Assembly (NCBI RefSeq): GCF_023806485.1
Contig: NZ_JAMSLR010000003.1
Location: 62,001 to 126,000, forward strand
Length of the DNA stretch: 64,000 bases
Direction: 5' to 3'
DNA from: Thermalbibacter longus
GTDB taxonomy: Bacteria; Chloroflexota; Chloroflexia; Thermomicrobiales; Thermomicrobiaceae
Shown: positions 53,332 through 62,460 of the stretch, in pieces
How positions within the stretch are numbered: position 1 is the stretch's first letter
Layout of the letters: each line of letters opens with the position of its first letter
The notes under the pieces: model-generated
Told to the model about the DNA's origin: nothing
What the model saw: only the letters and a program-made list of their open reading frames with translations
The model's database searches: none
Made by a program: the position numbers and the translations under genes

Positions 53332-54126
53332 TCAGCGCGAGAGATCGGTGAAGGCCGTGTCCTCGCTCTGGAAGTCGGCCCACAGATCCTGGATCTGTAC
53401 CCAGGCTGTGCTGATCGCCTGCCGAACGCGTGCCCGCTGCTCATCGTTCAGCAGGCCGAAGTAGACGAGCGCGCCAGCCGCGCCGGCCCAGAACCCGATC
53501 GCCGCGGTCTCCTGCACTGCCGCGCCGATCCGCGCGAGAAGCCGGCCGGGCGCTTCGCGCGCGGCTTGCGTGCCTGCGCGCAGCCGGCCGCGGCGCCGGC
53601 GAGCGCGGCTGGGGGCCACCTGGCCGACCACACCGAGCACGGTGCCGGCTCCCTCGCGGGCACGGGCCGGCAGCTCTTCGCGCATGCGACCCGTTACCGC
53701 CTCGGCGCGCTGTCGTGCCGTGCTCAAGAGCTCCTCGGCCTCGCGCAGCGCTTCCTGCGCCAGCCGCTGGGTCGATGGTGCCACCTCGCGCTCGAGCACC
53801 TTGGCCAGGTGCTCGCGCTCGGCTTCGAGCTGCTTGATGGCGCGGCGGGTACGCTTGGGCAGCTCTCGCCTCGTGACGGCGGCCAGCGGCTTGAGCCGGT
53901 GCTCCATGACCTGCCGCACCACTCGCCCGTCTTCCGGCAGGTATTCCCGGACGTCACCCATCGCCTGGCGCAACGATTCGAGTGCCGAACGCACATCGAT
54001 CTCCTCGGCCAGCCGCTGGCGCAGCGTCTTCGGGCGACGCCTGGCGCGCAGCGCGAGTAGCCCGAGCCCGAGCGCGCCTCCTGCTACCAGACCCATCGAC
54101 CTCCAGTCCTGCCCGTCCTGTACCAT
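53332..54126 (-). CDS. Membrane-anchored helical protein of unknown function
   Basis: 264 residues from the ATG at 54126 (GGGAGGG upstream). A short N-terminal helix (MGLVAGGALGLGLLAL) is followed by an Arg-rich boundary, then long amphipathic helices (REVAPSTQRLAQEALREAEE) and a second hydrophobic segment near 215-235 (AIGFWAGAAGALVYFGLL). The helical part resembles YtxH-like or apolipoprotein-type repeats without a firm match. The frame is open further upstream but without a ribosome-binding site. The function is unknown. Confidence 0.68.
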   Translation of the reverse strand: MVQDGQDWRSMGLVAGGALGLGLLALRARRRPKTLRQRLAEEIDVRSALESLRQAMGDVREYLPEDGRVVRQVMEHRLKPLAAVTRRELPKRTRRAIKQLEAEREHLAKVLEREVAPSTQRLAQEALREAEELLSTARQRAEAVTGRMREELPARAREGAGTVLGVVGQVAPSRARRRRGRLRAGTQAAREAPGRLLARIGAAVQETAAIGFWAGAAGALVYFGLLNDEQRARVRQAISTAWVQIQDLWADFQSEDTAFTDLSR

Positions 54127-54462
54127 CGGCACCCTCCCTTCCTGCAATGTGCTCCGCCGGCACTGTGGCCACGACCTCGAGAGCTCGTCCTCTCCGGTGC
54201 CGGTCGTACCTATCATGCTTCGCCATGACAGAATTTGCCAGCCTGGCACCGAAGCGCCCGCCGGATCGTTGGGACGTGTTTCCTGCTCGTGCCTGCGCTG
54301 CCTCGGCTATACTACCCGCCATGATCGAGAGGCATCGCGTAACAGGCAACAGGATCGCCATCAGCGCTGGTTCGCTTCGGGTCGATGCGACGGCATCAGT
54401 CGACCATCTCGAGTCGCTGGCGATGGTGCGCTAGACTTCGATGACATGTTTGGAGACCACTT
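54127..54462. other. Intergenic region, 336 bp, with a possible short leaderless ORF
   Basis: A TATACT at 54308-54313 lies 8 bp before an ATG at 54321 opening a 37-residue frame (MIERHRVTGNRIAISAGSLR..., stop at 54434). If the hexamer is a -10 box, the transcript would begin at that ATG. No -35 is evident and the peptide resembles nothing known. The rest shows no recognisable element. Confidence 0.3.
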
Positions 54463-55194
54463 GTGCGCATCCTGATCATCGCGGATATTCACGCGAATCT
54501 GGTAGCCCTGGAATCGGTTCTCGCCGCTGCCGGCACGGTGGACGATGTCTGGTGCTTGGGCGATATCGTCGGGTATGGGCCACGCCCGCGCGAATGTGTG
54601 GAGCGCGTGCAGAATATCGCGACCGAGGTTAGTGTGGTCGGCAACCATGATTGGGCCTGCCTGGGTCGGGCGGCCCTCGAGGGGTTCAATCCGATCGCCC
54701 AGTACGCGCTGCGCTGGACGATTGCCCAGCTCGGGCGCGAGCATCTGTCCTATCTCGAGGGGCTACCGAATCGCGTGATCTCGGGAGCGTCCACTATCGT
54801 GCACGGGAGCCCGCGGAATCCGGTGTGGGAGTACGTCTATAACGCGCATCTCGCGGCGGTGAATTTCAACTACTTCGACACCTCGATCTGTTTCTTCGGC
54901 CACACGCACGTGCCGTTCGTGATCCGCGAGCGGGAGGCGCTCCGCGGCTTGCCGCCCTATGCGCCACGTCATGGGGATCGAATTCTGCTCAGCGACGACC
55001 GCTACATGATCAACCCCGGAGCGGTCGGCCAGCCCCGTGACGGCGACCCGCGCGCCGCATACGCGATCTTCGACCCTGAGATGGGGGTCGTGACCTTCCA
55101 CCGCGCACAGTACGCGGTCGAACAGGTACAGGAGGACATGCGCGCTGCCGGCCTTCCGGAGCCACTGATCCGCCGGCTCGCGCTCGGGGTATAA
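54463..55194 (+). CDS. Calcineurin-like metallophosphoesterase (YfcE/MPP_DR1281-like)
   Basis: 243 residues. All five metallophosphoesterase blocks are present: IADIHANLVAL, CLGDIVGYGPRP, VGNHDWACLG, VHGSPRN and FGHTHVPFV, followed by MINPGAVGQPRDGDPRA. The family hydrolyses phosphodiesters; the substrate cannot be deduced. GTG start with GGAG about 8 nt upstream. It leads a plus-strand run with a stress-protein-like gene and two TrkA-type genes. Confidence 0.9.
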   Translation: MRILIIADIHANLVALESVLAAAGTVDDVWCLGDIVGYGPRPRECVERVQNIATEVSVVGNHDWACLGRAALEGFNPIAQYALRWTIAQLGREHLSYLEGLPNRVISGASTIVHGSPRNPVWEYVYNAHLAAVNFNYFDTSICFFGHTHVPFVIREREALRGLPPYAPRHGDRILLSDDRYMINPGAVGQPRDGDPRAAYAIFDPEMGVVTFHRAQYAVEQVQEDMRAAGLPEPLIRRLALGV

Positions 55195-55291
55195 CGTCCC
55201 CCGTCGCAGGAGTGAATACTTGCGCGAGGAGTTCGAGCGAGCCGTGATTGGTAGGACAATCCGCCGGATAGGAAGGTAGGAGCGGACAGGC

Positions 55292-55741
55292 GTGTATCGC
55301 CGCATTCTCGTACCGGTGAGTGGACTGGCCGGTGACCGCCGAGCGATCGACCTGGCTGCGGCGATCTGTAGCTCCGGAGAGACCTGGCTCACCCTGGTCT
55401 ACGTCGTCGAAGTGCCCCAGCGATACGCCCTCGACAGCGAGCTGCCGGATCAGATCGAGCAGGGCACCAGCGTCCTGGAAGCCGCTGCGAGCTATGCGCA
55501 GAAGGTGGCTCGCGGCCGCTGGAAACGGATCACGACCGAGTTGCTGCAAGCTCGCGTGGCGGCGGCTGCGATCGTGGACGAGGCGATCGAGCGCGCGGCG
55601 GATGCCATCATTATGGCGACCACGAGCCGATGGCACCTCGGCGTGCTGACCCAGGGTGAGACGCTCCCCTATATCCTCGATAATGCGCCGTGCGATGTCG
55701 TCGTCATCCGGGTGGCGAGCGAGAGCGAGACGAGAACATGA
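55292..55741 (+). CDS. UspA-like universal stress protein without ATP-binding motif
   Basis: 149 residues. YRRILVPVSGLAGDRRAIDL, and the C-terminal NAPCDVVVIRV, give the Usp fold. The ATP-binding G-2x-G-9x-G(S/T) motif is not recognisable: the segment reads ATTSRWHLGVLTQGETLPYI. It is therefore probably a non-ATP-binding member. Its stop overlaps the start of the first TrkA-type gene by 4 bp (ATGA), a coupling that suggests it modulates that protein. Confidence 0.78.
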   Translation: MYRRILVPVSGLAGDRRAIDLAAAICSSGETWLTLVYVVEVPQRYALDSELPDQIEQGTSVLEAAASYAQKVARGRWKRITTELLQARVAAAAIVDEAIERAADAIIMATTSRWHLGVLTQGETLPYILDNAPCDVVVIRVASESETRT

Positions 55742-56160
55742 GAATCCTCATCGTGGGTTGCGGTCGAGTCGGTAGTCGACTGGCGATCGAGTTCGTGGCC
55801 GAGGGACACCGCGTCTCGATAGTCGATCAGCGGCAAGAAGCGTTCCGTCGCCTGCCTGACCACTTTCCCGGCCAGCTCGTCCTCGGAACCGGGATCGATG
55901 AAGACGTCCTCCGATCGGCAGGGATCGAATCGGCTGACGTCTTCGTGGCCGTGACCGAGGATGACAACACGAACATCATGGCGGCCCAGATCGCCCAAGC
56001 GATCTACCAGGTGCCGAAAGTCATCCTGCGGATCTACGATCCGGAGCGCGCCGAGGTCTACCGCGGGTTGGGACTTACGGTGATCTGCCCGACCAGAACG
56101 GTTGCCGATATGATCGAGGAGCAGGTGCGCCAGCATCGCCCGGCTCGCGTCTCCGGCTGA
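55738..56160 (+). CDS. TrkA-N (RCK) domain protein, single domain
   Basis: 140 residues comprising one RCK Rossmann domain (RILIVGCGRVGSRLAIEFVA, VLGTGIDEDVLRSAGIESAD, FVAVTEDDNTNIMAAQIAQ). It binds NAD(H) or nucleotides in potassium-channel regulators. It lacks a TrkA-C domain. It is followed 46 bp later by a second TrkA-type protein with both domains. No membrane subunit (TrkH/KtrB) is encoded in this neighbourhood. Confidence 0.88.
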   Translation: MRILIVGCGRVGSRLAIEFVAEGHRVSIVDQRQEAFRRLPDHFPGQLVLGTGIDEDVLRSAGIESADVFVAVTEDDNTNIMAAQIAQAIYQVPKVILRIYDPERAEVYRGLGLTVICPTRTVADMIEEQVRQHRPARVSG

Positions 56161-56206
56161 CGGGCGGCAGACAAGCGACGGCAATACGCGCGACGGGAGC
56201 GCTGTC

Positions 56207-56872
56207 ATGTACATCATCGTCGTTGGCGGCGGGAAAGTCGGCTACTACCTCACGAAGACGCTGGTCAACGAGGGGTACGAGGTCTTCCTCATCGAGAAGA
56301 ACCCGGCGAAGGTGCAGGTCTACCGCGACCGGTTCGGCGCCATCGTGATGCAAGGCGACGGAGCGGAGGTGGCGACGCTCGCCGCGGCCGGTGCCGGGCG
56401 GGCCGATGTCGTGATCGCAGTCACCGGCGACGACGAGGACAACCTCGTCATCTGCCAGATGGCCCGCGAGCGCTTCGGAGTCCGCCGGACGATCGCCCGC
56501 GTGAATAACCCGAAGAACGAGGAACTCTTCCGCAAGCTCGGCATCGACGTGACGGTCAGCCAGACCAACGTGATCCTGAGCATCATCGAGCAGCAGATAC
56601 CGGAGCGCCCGTTCGTCCATCTCATGGCGCTGCGCCACGCCGATCTGGCCATCGTCGAGGCCAAGGTCTCCCAGGACTCGCCGGTAATCCATCAGCCGAT
56701 CTGGCAAATCGAGCTACCGCCCGAGGTGATCATCACCGCCATTCTGCGACATGGCGAGCTGATCATTCCAACCGGCCAGACGGTGATCGAGCCAGGCGAC
56801 GAGCTGATTGTCGTCACGAAGCAGCAGCGCGAGGCCGAGCTGCGCGAGTTGCTCACCGGCCCACCGGCGTGA
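56207..56872 (+). CDS. trkA: TrkA-type potassium uptake regulator (TrkA-N plus TrkA-C)
   Basis: 221 residues. An N-terminal RCK domain (YIIVVGGGKVGYYLTKTL, GDGAEVATLAAAGAGRADVV, DDEDNLVICQMARERF) is followed by a TrkA-C domain (about 140-215, GELIIPTGQTVIEPGDELIV). Length and layout fit KtrA/TrkA. It gates a Trk/Ktr potassium transporter in response to nucleotide binding. Together with the preceding single-domain paralogue it may form a mixed ring. Confidence 0.9.
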   Translation: MYIIVVGGGKVGYYLTKTLVNEGYEVFLIEKNPAKVQVYRDRFGAIVMQGDGAEVATLAAAGAGRADVVIAVTGDDEDNLVICQMARERFGVRRTIARVNNPKNEELFRKLGIDVTVSQTNVILSIIEQQIPERPFVHLMALRHADLAIVEAKVSQDSPVIHQPIWQIELPPEVIITAILRHGELIIPTGQTVIEPGDELIVVTKQQREAELRELLTGPPA

Positions 56873-57020
56873 CTGCGGGTCGCGCGCTCCACGGCTGCCT
56901 CGCCCGCTGGGCGGGTGAGGTGCGAACGGTCGGCTGCTCGCCCCGACCGCCGGCCAGGCCCTGCTCCAGGCATTCTCGCTGTGCGTTCCGGGGCAAGGAG
57001 GACGCTCGTCCTCGCGCGGT

Positions 57021-59939
57021 CTACTCCTCCGCAAGCAGCACCGCGACGGGCCAGCGCGCGAAGACCTGTGCCAGCGGCAGCCGCGGCGGCTCTTCCCCCG
57101 TCGCCTCGACGCGTTCTCCGGTCAAGCGGCACTGCCAGCGGCGTGGGGCTCCGCTCGGCAAGACGAGCGCCGTGTCCTGCCAGATGGGTTGCCCGAGCGG
57201 GTAGCGCCGGGCCGGCAGCCCATCCTCCCACTCGACCAGCCGAGCGGTGAAGCGCGGCACCGCGGTCAAGCTCCACCTCTTGCCCCGCTGGCGAACGAAC
57301 GCGACCACGGACTCCGCGCGCGACCCTTCGCTGGCCAGTGGGAGATAGCTCCCGGATCCGAACAGCTCGGGATCGTCTCGCCGCAGGGAGAGCAGCCGGG
57401 TGGTGAGGTGGAGTTTGATCCGGCCGTCTTCCCAGGTCTCGAGTAGCTCGCTCGCCAGCACGGGGTGGTCGCCGCGGGCGTGCAACTGGCGGAGCGCAGC
57501 CTCGCGGCGGGCAAAGTCGACCGGCCGGCGGTTGTCGGGGTCGACGAGCGAGAAGCACCACAGCTCGCATCCCTGGTAGAGGTCGGGCACACCTGGCGCG
57601 GTCAGCTTGATCGCTGTCTGTGCCAGGCTGGTCAGCGCGCCGTGGAAGGCGACCGGCCTCCAGAAGCAGTGAAAGTCTCGGCAGAAGGGCTCCGCTTGCC
57701 GGTCGGTCAGGAGGGCCTCGACGAAGCGCGCCAGCGCGCGCTCGTAGGGCTCGTTCGGATCCAGCCAGCTCGTGCGCAGCTTCGCTTCTCGCGCTGCTTT
57801 GACCAGGTACTCTTGGAGTCTCGGCGAGAAGCCGTCCTGCTCGGCCGGGTCGAGCGGCCAGGCAGCCAGGAGCGACTGGTAGCAGAGCAGCTCCATCGCC
57901 GGTTCCGGAGCCGGTTCGCCATCGACCATCGCGCGGAAGGGCGCGGCAGCGTCACGCCAGCGGCCGACCGCTGCCTGCCAGGCGTCCGGTAGATCGGCGA
58001 GGACGCAGAGCCGGGCGCGCGCATCCTCGCTGCGCTTGGTGTCGTGGGTCGAGGTCGCGTTCAAGCTCTGCGGCCACCGCTCCAGCCGCGAGCCGCACCA
58101 GCGGTGGAAATCCTGCGGCGCCAGCGGCCCGTCATCCGGCTCTGCTCCGACCTCGTTCAGGGCGAGCAGGCGGGCATCACGGTAGAGTGCGGTGTCTTCG
58201 ACCCCCTTCGCCATCGCCGCTCCGGTGAGCTGTTGCCAGCGGCGGACGAAGCCGAGCCATTCCTCGCCGGCCCACTCCCGGGCGAGCAGCACCGTCTCCA
58301 GGAAAGCGAGGGCCGGCTCTCCTTCCGGCCAGCGTTGCCTGGCCTCCGCCAGCGCGTGCTCGATGCTTGCCCGGTCAGCCGGCCGTAGAGGCCGCTCGCT
58401 GCGGTAGGTGCGGTAGACCGGAAGCGTCGCGGTGACCTCGAACAATGCCCGGCATAGCTCACCCGCGGTCAGGTCTCGTCCCTCCGGGTACCGCTGGGCC
58501 AGTCTCGCCAGGCGGCTCGCGAGCAGGTCGAGCTCGGCGCCGAAGAGCTCGCGCAGAACCTGCCGCCGGGCCTGGTCGGCGACTTCCGCAAAGGTCGGCA
58601 CCTCGCTCGTCTGGTGCCCGGTGACCGCGCGGACGGTCACGCTGCCCGGTGGTTGGCCGGGCGAGAGCTCTGTTGTCCCGGTGCGCCGCTCCACCTCGGC
58701 CCATGCGCTCCAGGCGACCGACAGCGCGGTGTTGGCCGCATAGAGCCGGGCGCTCCCTTCTGGATGGAGGAAAAGCCGCGTCACCTGCCGCGCGAACTCG
58801 TACCCGGTCGTGCCAGCCACAGGCCACTCCTCGGGGAGCGCCTCGTCGCCGGTCAGGATCTTCTCCACCACGACGTAGCCGGATAGCCCGCCAGGGGCTG
58901 GCTGGGCGTCCGGGGCGTGCCAGGCGCGTCGCTGGAGCATCTCCAGGTACGCGCCCGGATCCGCGAGCCCGTCGATATGGTCGACCCTGAGGCCGGTGAC
59001 CTGTCCGGAGCGAACCAGCTCAACGATCAGGCGGTGGGTGGCGTCGAAGACGAGCGGATCTTCCACGCGCACTCCAGCGAGGTCGGAGATATCGAAGAAG
59101 CGACGGTAGTTGAGCTGGCCGATGGCGCTGCGCCAGAACGCTGGCCGGTAGTGCTGGATTGCGATGAGCCGGTCGAGGCGCTGCGCGGCTTCCTCACCGG
59201 ATCCTGGATCGAAGCGCTCGACCGCTCGGGAGATCCCCTGTTCGAGCTCGGGGAAGACGCCCAGCAGCGCGCGAAGCTGGTGGGCGGCCGCGTCCAGTGT
59301 GAGAGCCTCCGTCTCGACCTGCCTGGCGATCCGCTCGATGGCACGGTGCAGTGCTGCGTCGATATGTTGCGGCAGTTCCTCGATGACCGCGTCCAGCACC
59401 GCTTGCCAGCCCTGCCGGTTCAGTGGGAAGCGTCGGTCGTAGTAGTGAAGAGCGAAGCCGTCGTCGTCCCAGTGCAGCCGCAACTCGCCAACGCGAAGGG
59501 CCTCGGCGTAGCGCCGACCAAGCACCGGTAGCAGGAGCTGTTCCTCCAGACCTGGCCACGGCGGGTTCCAGTCGATGTCGAAGAAACGAGCAGCCGGCGA
59601 GTGCCGGCCGGCTTGCAGCACGGCCCGCCAGCGCGGGTTCTCCTCGTGGGCTGCCTGGTGGTTGGGCACGATATCGAGCAGCAGTCCCAAGCCGTGCTCG
59701 CGGAGCGCCGAGCTCAGGCGGGCGAACCCTTCGGGCCCGCCGAGGTGCGCGCTGATCTGGGTCGGATCGGTCACGTCGTAGCCGTGGGTGCTCCCGCTGC
59801 GGGCCTGGAAGATCGGCGAGAGGTAGAGGTCGGAGACGCCGAGCGCGGCGAGATAGGGCACGATCGCACATGCCCGGTCGAAGCTCATCTCCGGGCCGAG
59901 CTGGAGCCGGTAGGTCGCTGTCGGGACACGCACGGGCAC
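57021..59939 (-). CDS. treY: Malto-oligosyltrehalose synthase
   Basis: 972 residues, GH13 family. The N-terminal PTATYRLQLGPEMSFDRACA with LGVSDLYLSPIFQARSGSTH, the catalytic region GLRVDHIDGLADPGAYLEML near 315, VEKILTGDEALPEEWPVAGT and the C-terminal VPDLYQGCELWCFSLVDPDN are specific to TreY. It isomerises the terminal alpha-1,4 bond of maltodextrins to alpha,alpha-1,1. GTG start one nucleotide after the GH57 stop, so it is coupled. TreZ, encoded further upstream, then releases trehalose. Confidence 0.95.
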   Translation of the reverse strand: MPVRVPTATYRLQLGPEMSFDRACAIVPYLAALGVSDLYLSPIFQARSGSTHGYDVTDPTQISAHLGGPEGFARLSSALREHGLGLLLDIVPNHQAAHEENPRWRAVLQAGRHSPAARFFDIDWNPPWPGLEEQLLLPVLGRRYAEALRVGELRLHWDDDGFALHYYDRRFPLNRQGWQAVLDAVIEELPQHIDAALHRAIERIARQVETEALTLDAAAHQLRALLGVFPELEQGISRAVERFDPGSGEEAAQRLDRLIAIQHYRPAFWRSAIGQLNYRRFFDISDLAGVRVEDPLVFDATHRLIVELVRSGQVTGLRVDHIDGLADPGAYLEMLQRRAWHAPDAQPAPGGLSGYVVVEKILTGDEALPEEWPVAGTTGYEFARQVTRLFLHPEGSARLYAANTALSVAWSAWAEVERRTGTTELSPGQPPGSVTVRAVTGHQTSEVPTFAEVADQARRQVLRELFGAELDLLASRLARLAQRYPEGRDLTAGELCRALFEVTATLPVYRTYRSERPLRPADRASIEHALAEARQRWPEGEPALAFLETVLLAREWAGEEWLGFVRRWQQLTGAAMAKGVEDTALYRDARLLALNEVGAEPDDGPLAPQDFHRWCGSRLERWPQSLNATSTHDTKRSEDARARLCVLADLPDAWQAAVGRWRDAAAPFRAMVDGEPAPEPAMELLCYQSLLAAWPLDPAEQDGFSPRLQEYLVKAAREAKLRTSWLDPNEPYERALARFVEALLTDRQAEPFCRDFHCFWRPVAFHGALTSLAQTAIKLTAPGVPDLYQGCELWCFSLVDPDNRRPVDFARREAALRQLHARGDHPVLASELLETWEDGRIKLHLTTRLLSLRRDDPELFGSGSYLPLASEGSRAESVVAFVRQRGKRWSLTAVPRFTARLVEWEDGLPARRYPLGQPIWQDTALVLPSGAPRRWQCRLTGERVEATGEEPPRLPLAQVFARWPVAVLLAEE

Positions 59940-59940
59940 C

Positions 59941-62361
59941 TCACTCGACCGCGATCCACAGCGCGTCGCAGAGCTGCCTGAATGCCTGGATCCACTCCAG
60001 CGCCGCGTCGTCGCCTCGCTCGCTGCGCCAGCTCATCTCCGGGTAGACCGTGTGCAAGACCTCGTAGACGATGTTCTGGACGAGCCAGGTGTTGACCGGC
60101 TCCTTCAGGCGTGGGGCGACCGATGACAGGCCGGTCAAGAGGCCCAGGAGCTCGCGATCCTCCGGGCTTAGGCGCCAGCGCTCGGCGGCGCGCTCGAGCG
60201 CTCGCTGCAGGGCGTAGGCGAGCCCGTGCTGGTCCAGATCCAGGCGCCAGGTCTCGGCCTCGCTGAAGAGCCGATCGATCCGCTCGAAGTCGGGCTGTGG
60301 AGACTCGATCTCCCGGCGCAGATCGGCGTTGACGGTGAAGCCGGCCGCTGTCTGGAACGCCGGCGGGATCGGCGCGCCGAGGTCGGCGAGGAAGCGCATG
60401 AGCGGCTGGCTGTCCTCGTACAGGTGACGATACATCCCCTCAGCCTCTTGCAGCGTCGAGGCGAGGATCAGATCCAGGATCTTCCGCTGCTCGTCGCGGA
60501 AGAGCGTCCGGAGCGAGTAGGTGGCCGGCCGGAAATGCTCGTCGAGCGCTCGGAGCGTCTCCGGGATATCAGCCCGGGCGAAGCTCTCGGTGAGCGCGTT
60601 CACCAGCTCCCGGTATGCCCGCTCGTCGTGGTCGCCGCGCACCCCGCTGATCACGTTGTGGTCGCCGAGGTGGAGCGCGGCGACGTTGAAGACGCCGGAT
60701 TCCTCGGTAATCAGCGATCGCACCTGGATCTGTCCGGTCAACAGGCGTGCCCGGCCTGCCTCCTGGACATCGAGCGCGAGACGATCCACTTGATAGCAGG
60801 CGACCGAGACGGACTCGGGATATCCCTCGAAGAGAGCGCTGACCGCGTAGTGCGCCGCGACTTTGGGGAGATCGACGCGTGCCGGGAGCACGAACCGCTC
60901 ATAGGCGACGCGCCCGTTGCCGATCTCGGGGATGTTGCTCGGTGCCCTCTCCAGGAGCGCCAGGAACTGCTCCTCGAACCGATCCCCGAAGAGTTCATCG
61001 GCAAGCTGGATCACGCGCCCGGCGTACTGGAGTACCTGCACGGTCTCGATGCCGGAGATCTCGTCGAAGAACCAGCCGCAGCTCGTGTACATCAGCATGG
61101 CGTGCCGCTGGAGCTCGAGGAGCTTGAGCGCCGTCACCCGCTCGTCCGGCTCGAGCGCGCGGCGCTGCCAGCGCTCCAGGAAGCGGGTGACGTTGTCCTC
61201 AGCGCGGTCGAGGACGACGCTGATGTAGTCGTCCCTGGCTGCCCAGGGGTCGGTGAAGAGCTCGCTGCCCATGCGCTCGTAGATGGGGGCCAGCGTGTCG
61301 AGCAGCCAGTCGAGGGCCTCGCGCAGCGGGGCGCGCCACTCTTGCGTCCATCCGGGGTGCATGCCGGTATTGCACCCGCAGTTGCTGCGCCAGCGCTCGA
61401 CGCCGTGGGCGCAGCTCCAGGACGTGAACTCCTGGATCTCGGCCTCCCACACCGGAGGATGTTGCGCCAGGTAGGCTGCGTAGTTGGTCAGCGCGACGTC
61501 GGCGCTGGACTCGATCTGCTCCAGCGCGAAGGCGAGCGCCATGTCCCCGAAGCGGTGATGGTGGCCATACGTCTCCCCGTCGGTCGCCACGTGGACGAGC
61601 GGCTCTCCCTTCGCGTCCCAGGCCGCCGCGAGCAGGCGCTGGGCGAAGCGCTCGCCGCTGTTGAGCAGGTCACCGAAGGCGATCTCCCGCGAGATCGGCC
61701 CGTTGTAGAAGAAGACCACGATCGATCGGCCGGACGGCAGTCTGACCAGGTAGGGCCGGGTCGGATCCACCCGGCCATCGGAGACGTCCTGCCAGTCGCC
61801 GCCCTCGCGCGGCTTTACCCGCTTCGCCTGGTGCGGCGCGAGGACGGTGAAGGCGATCCCGTTCTCGGCGAGGATGTCGAGCGTCTCGAGGTCGACGGCG
61901 GTCTCAGGCAGCCACATGCCGACCGGCGCGCGGCCGAAGCGCGCTTCGAAGTCGCGGATGCCCCAGATCACCTGGGTACGCTTGTCCCGCGTGTTGGCGA
62001 GCGGCATGATGATGTGGTTGTATGCCTGCGCCATCGCCGAGCCGTGGCCGCCGAACCGCACCTGGCTCTCGCGGTCAGCCGCCAGGATAGCCTGGTAGAC
62101 CGCCGGCTCCTGCTCCGCCATCCAGGAAAGGAGCGTAGGGCCGAAGTTGAAGCTGATCCGGGCGTAGTTGTCGACGATCTTGACGATCCGCCCCTCGCTG
62201 TTGAGGATGCGCGACCAGGCGTTCGGCCCGTAGCACTCCGCCGTAATCCGCGCGTTCCAGTCGTGGTAGGGGTATGCCGAGTCCTGGAGTTCAACGACTT
62301 CGAGCCAGGGATTCTCGCGCGGTGGCTGGTAGAAGTGACCGTGGATACAAATATGCTTCAT
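59941..62361 (-). CDS. Glycoside hydrolase family 57 protein with DUF3536
   Basis: 806 residues. The N-terminus ICIHGHFYQPPRENPWLEVV is GH57-like, with GMWLPETAVDLETLDILAEN and VATDGETYGHHHRFGDMALA (candidate acidic catalytic residue), followed by a long helical domain typical of DUF3536. These enzymes act on alpha-glucans; the precise activity (amylase or branching-type) is not established. The ATG at 62361 has GGAG upstream; the longer frame adds 20 residues without a ribosome-binding site. It lies between treZ and treY in one operon, suggesting it prepares glucan for trehalose production. Confidence 0.88.
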   Translation of the reverse strand: MKHICIHGHFYQPPRENPWLEVVELQDSAYPYHDWNARITAECYGPNAWSRILNSEGRIVKIVDNYARISFNFGPTLLSWMAEQEPAVYQAILAADRESQVRFGGHGSAMAQAYNHIIMPLANTRDKRTQVIWGIRDFEARFGRAPVGMWLPETAVDLETLDILAENGIAFTVLAPHQAKRVKPREGGDWQDVSDGRVDPTRPYLVRLPSGRSIVVFFYNGPISREIAFGDLLNSGERFAQRLLAAAWDAKGEPLVHVATDGETYGHHHRFGDMALAFALEQIESSADVALTNYAAYLAQHPPVWEAEIQEFTSWSCAHGVERWRSNCGCNTGMHPGWTQEWRAPLREALDWLLDTLAPIYERMGSELFTDPWAARDDYISVVLDRAEDNVTRFLERWQRRALEPDERVTALKLLELQRHAMLMYTSCGWFFDEISGIETVQVLQYAGRVIQLADELFGDRFEEQFLALLERAPSNIPEIGNGRVAYERFVLPARVDLPKVAAHYAVSALFEGYPESVSVACYQVDRLALDVQEAGRARLLTGQIQVRSLITEESGVFNVAALHLGDHNVISGVRGDHDERAYRELVNALTESFARADIPETLRALDEHFRPATYSLRTLFRDEQRKILDLILASTLQEAEGMYRHLYEDSQPLMRFLADLGAPIPPAFQTAAGFTVNADLRREIESPQPDFERIDRLFSEAETWRLDLDQHGLAYALQRALERAAERWRLSPEDRELLGLLTGLSSVAPRLKEPVNTWLVQNIVYEVLHTVYPEMSWRSERGDDAALEWIQAFRQLCDALWIAVE

Positions 62362-62460
62362 GCAAACTCCAAACCTCGTCTCGCGGCAATCAGCGGTGGT
62401 CTCTCCGTCTCGTCGATTCACGTGGCCGTCCGGCCTCGATGAGGTCAGAGCGGCTCTTCC

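Noticed and set aside
60226-62442. 738-codon open frame on the plus strand opposite the GH57 gene
   Set aside because: It is the mirror of a well-supported gene in high-GC DNA. The product is low-complexity His/Arg/Asp-rich with no family resemblance.
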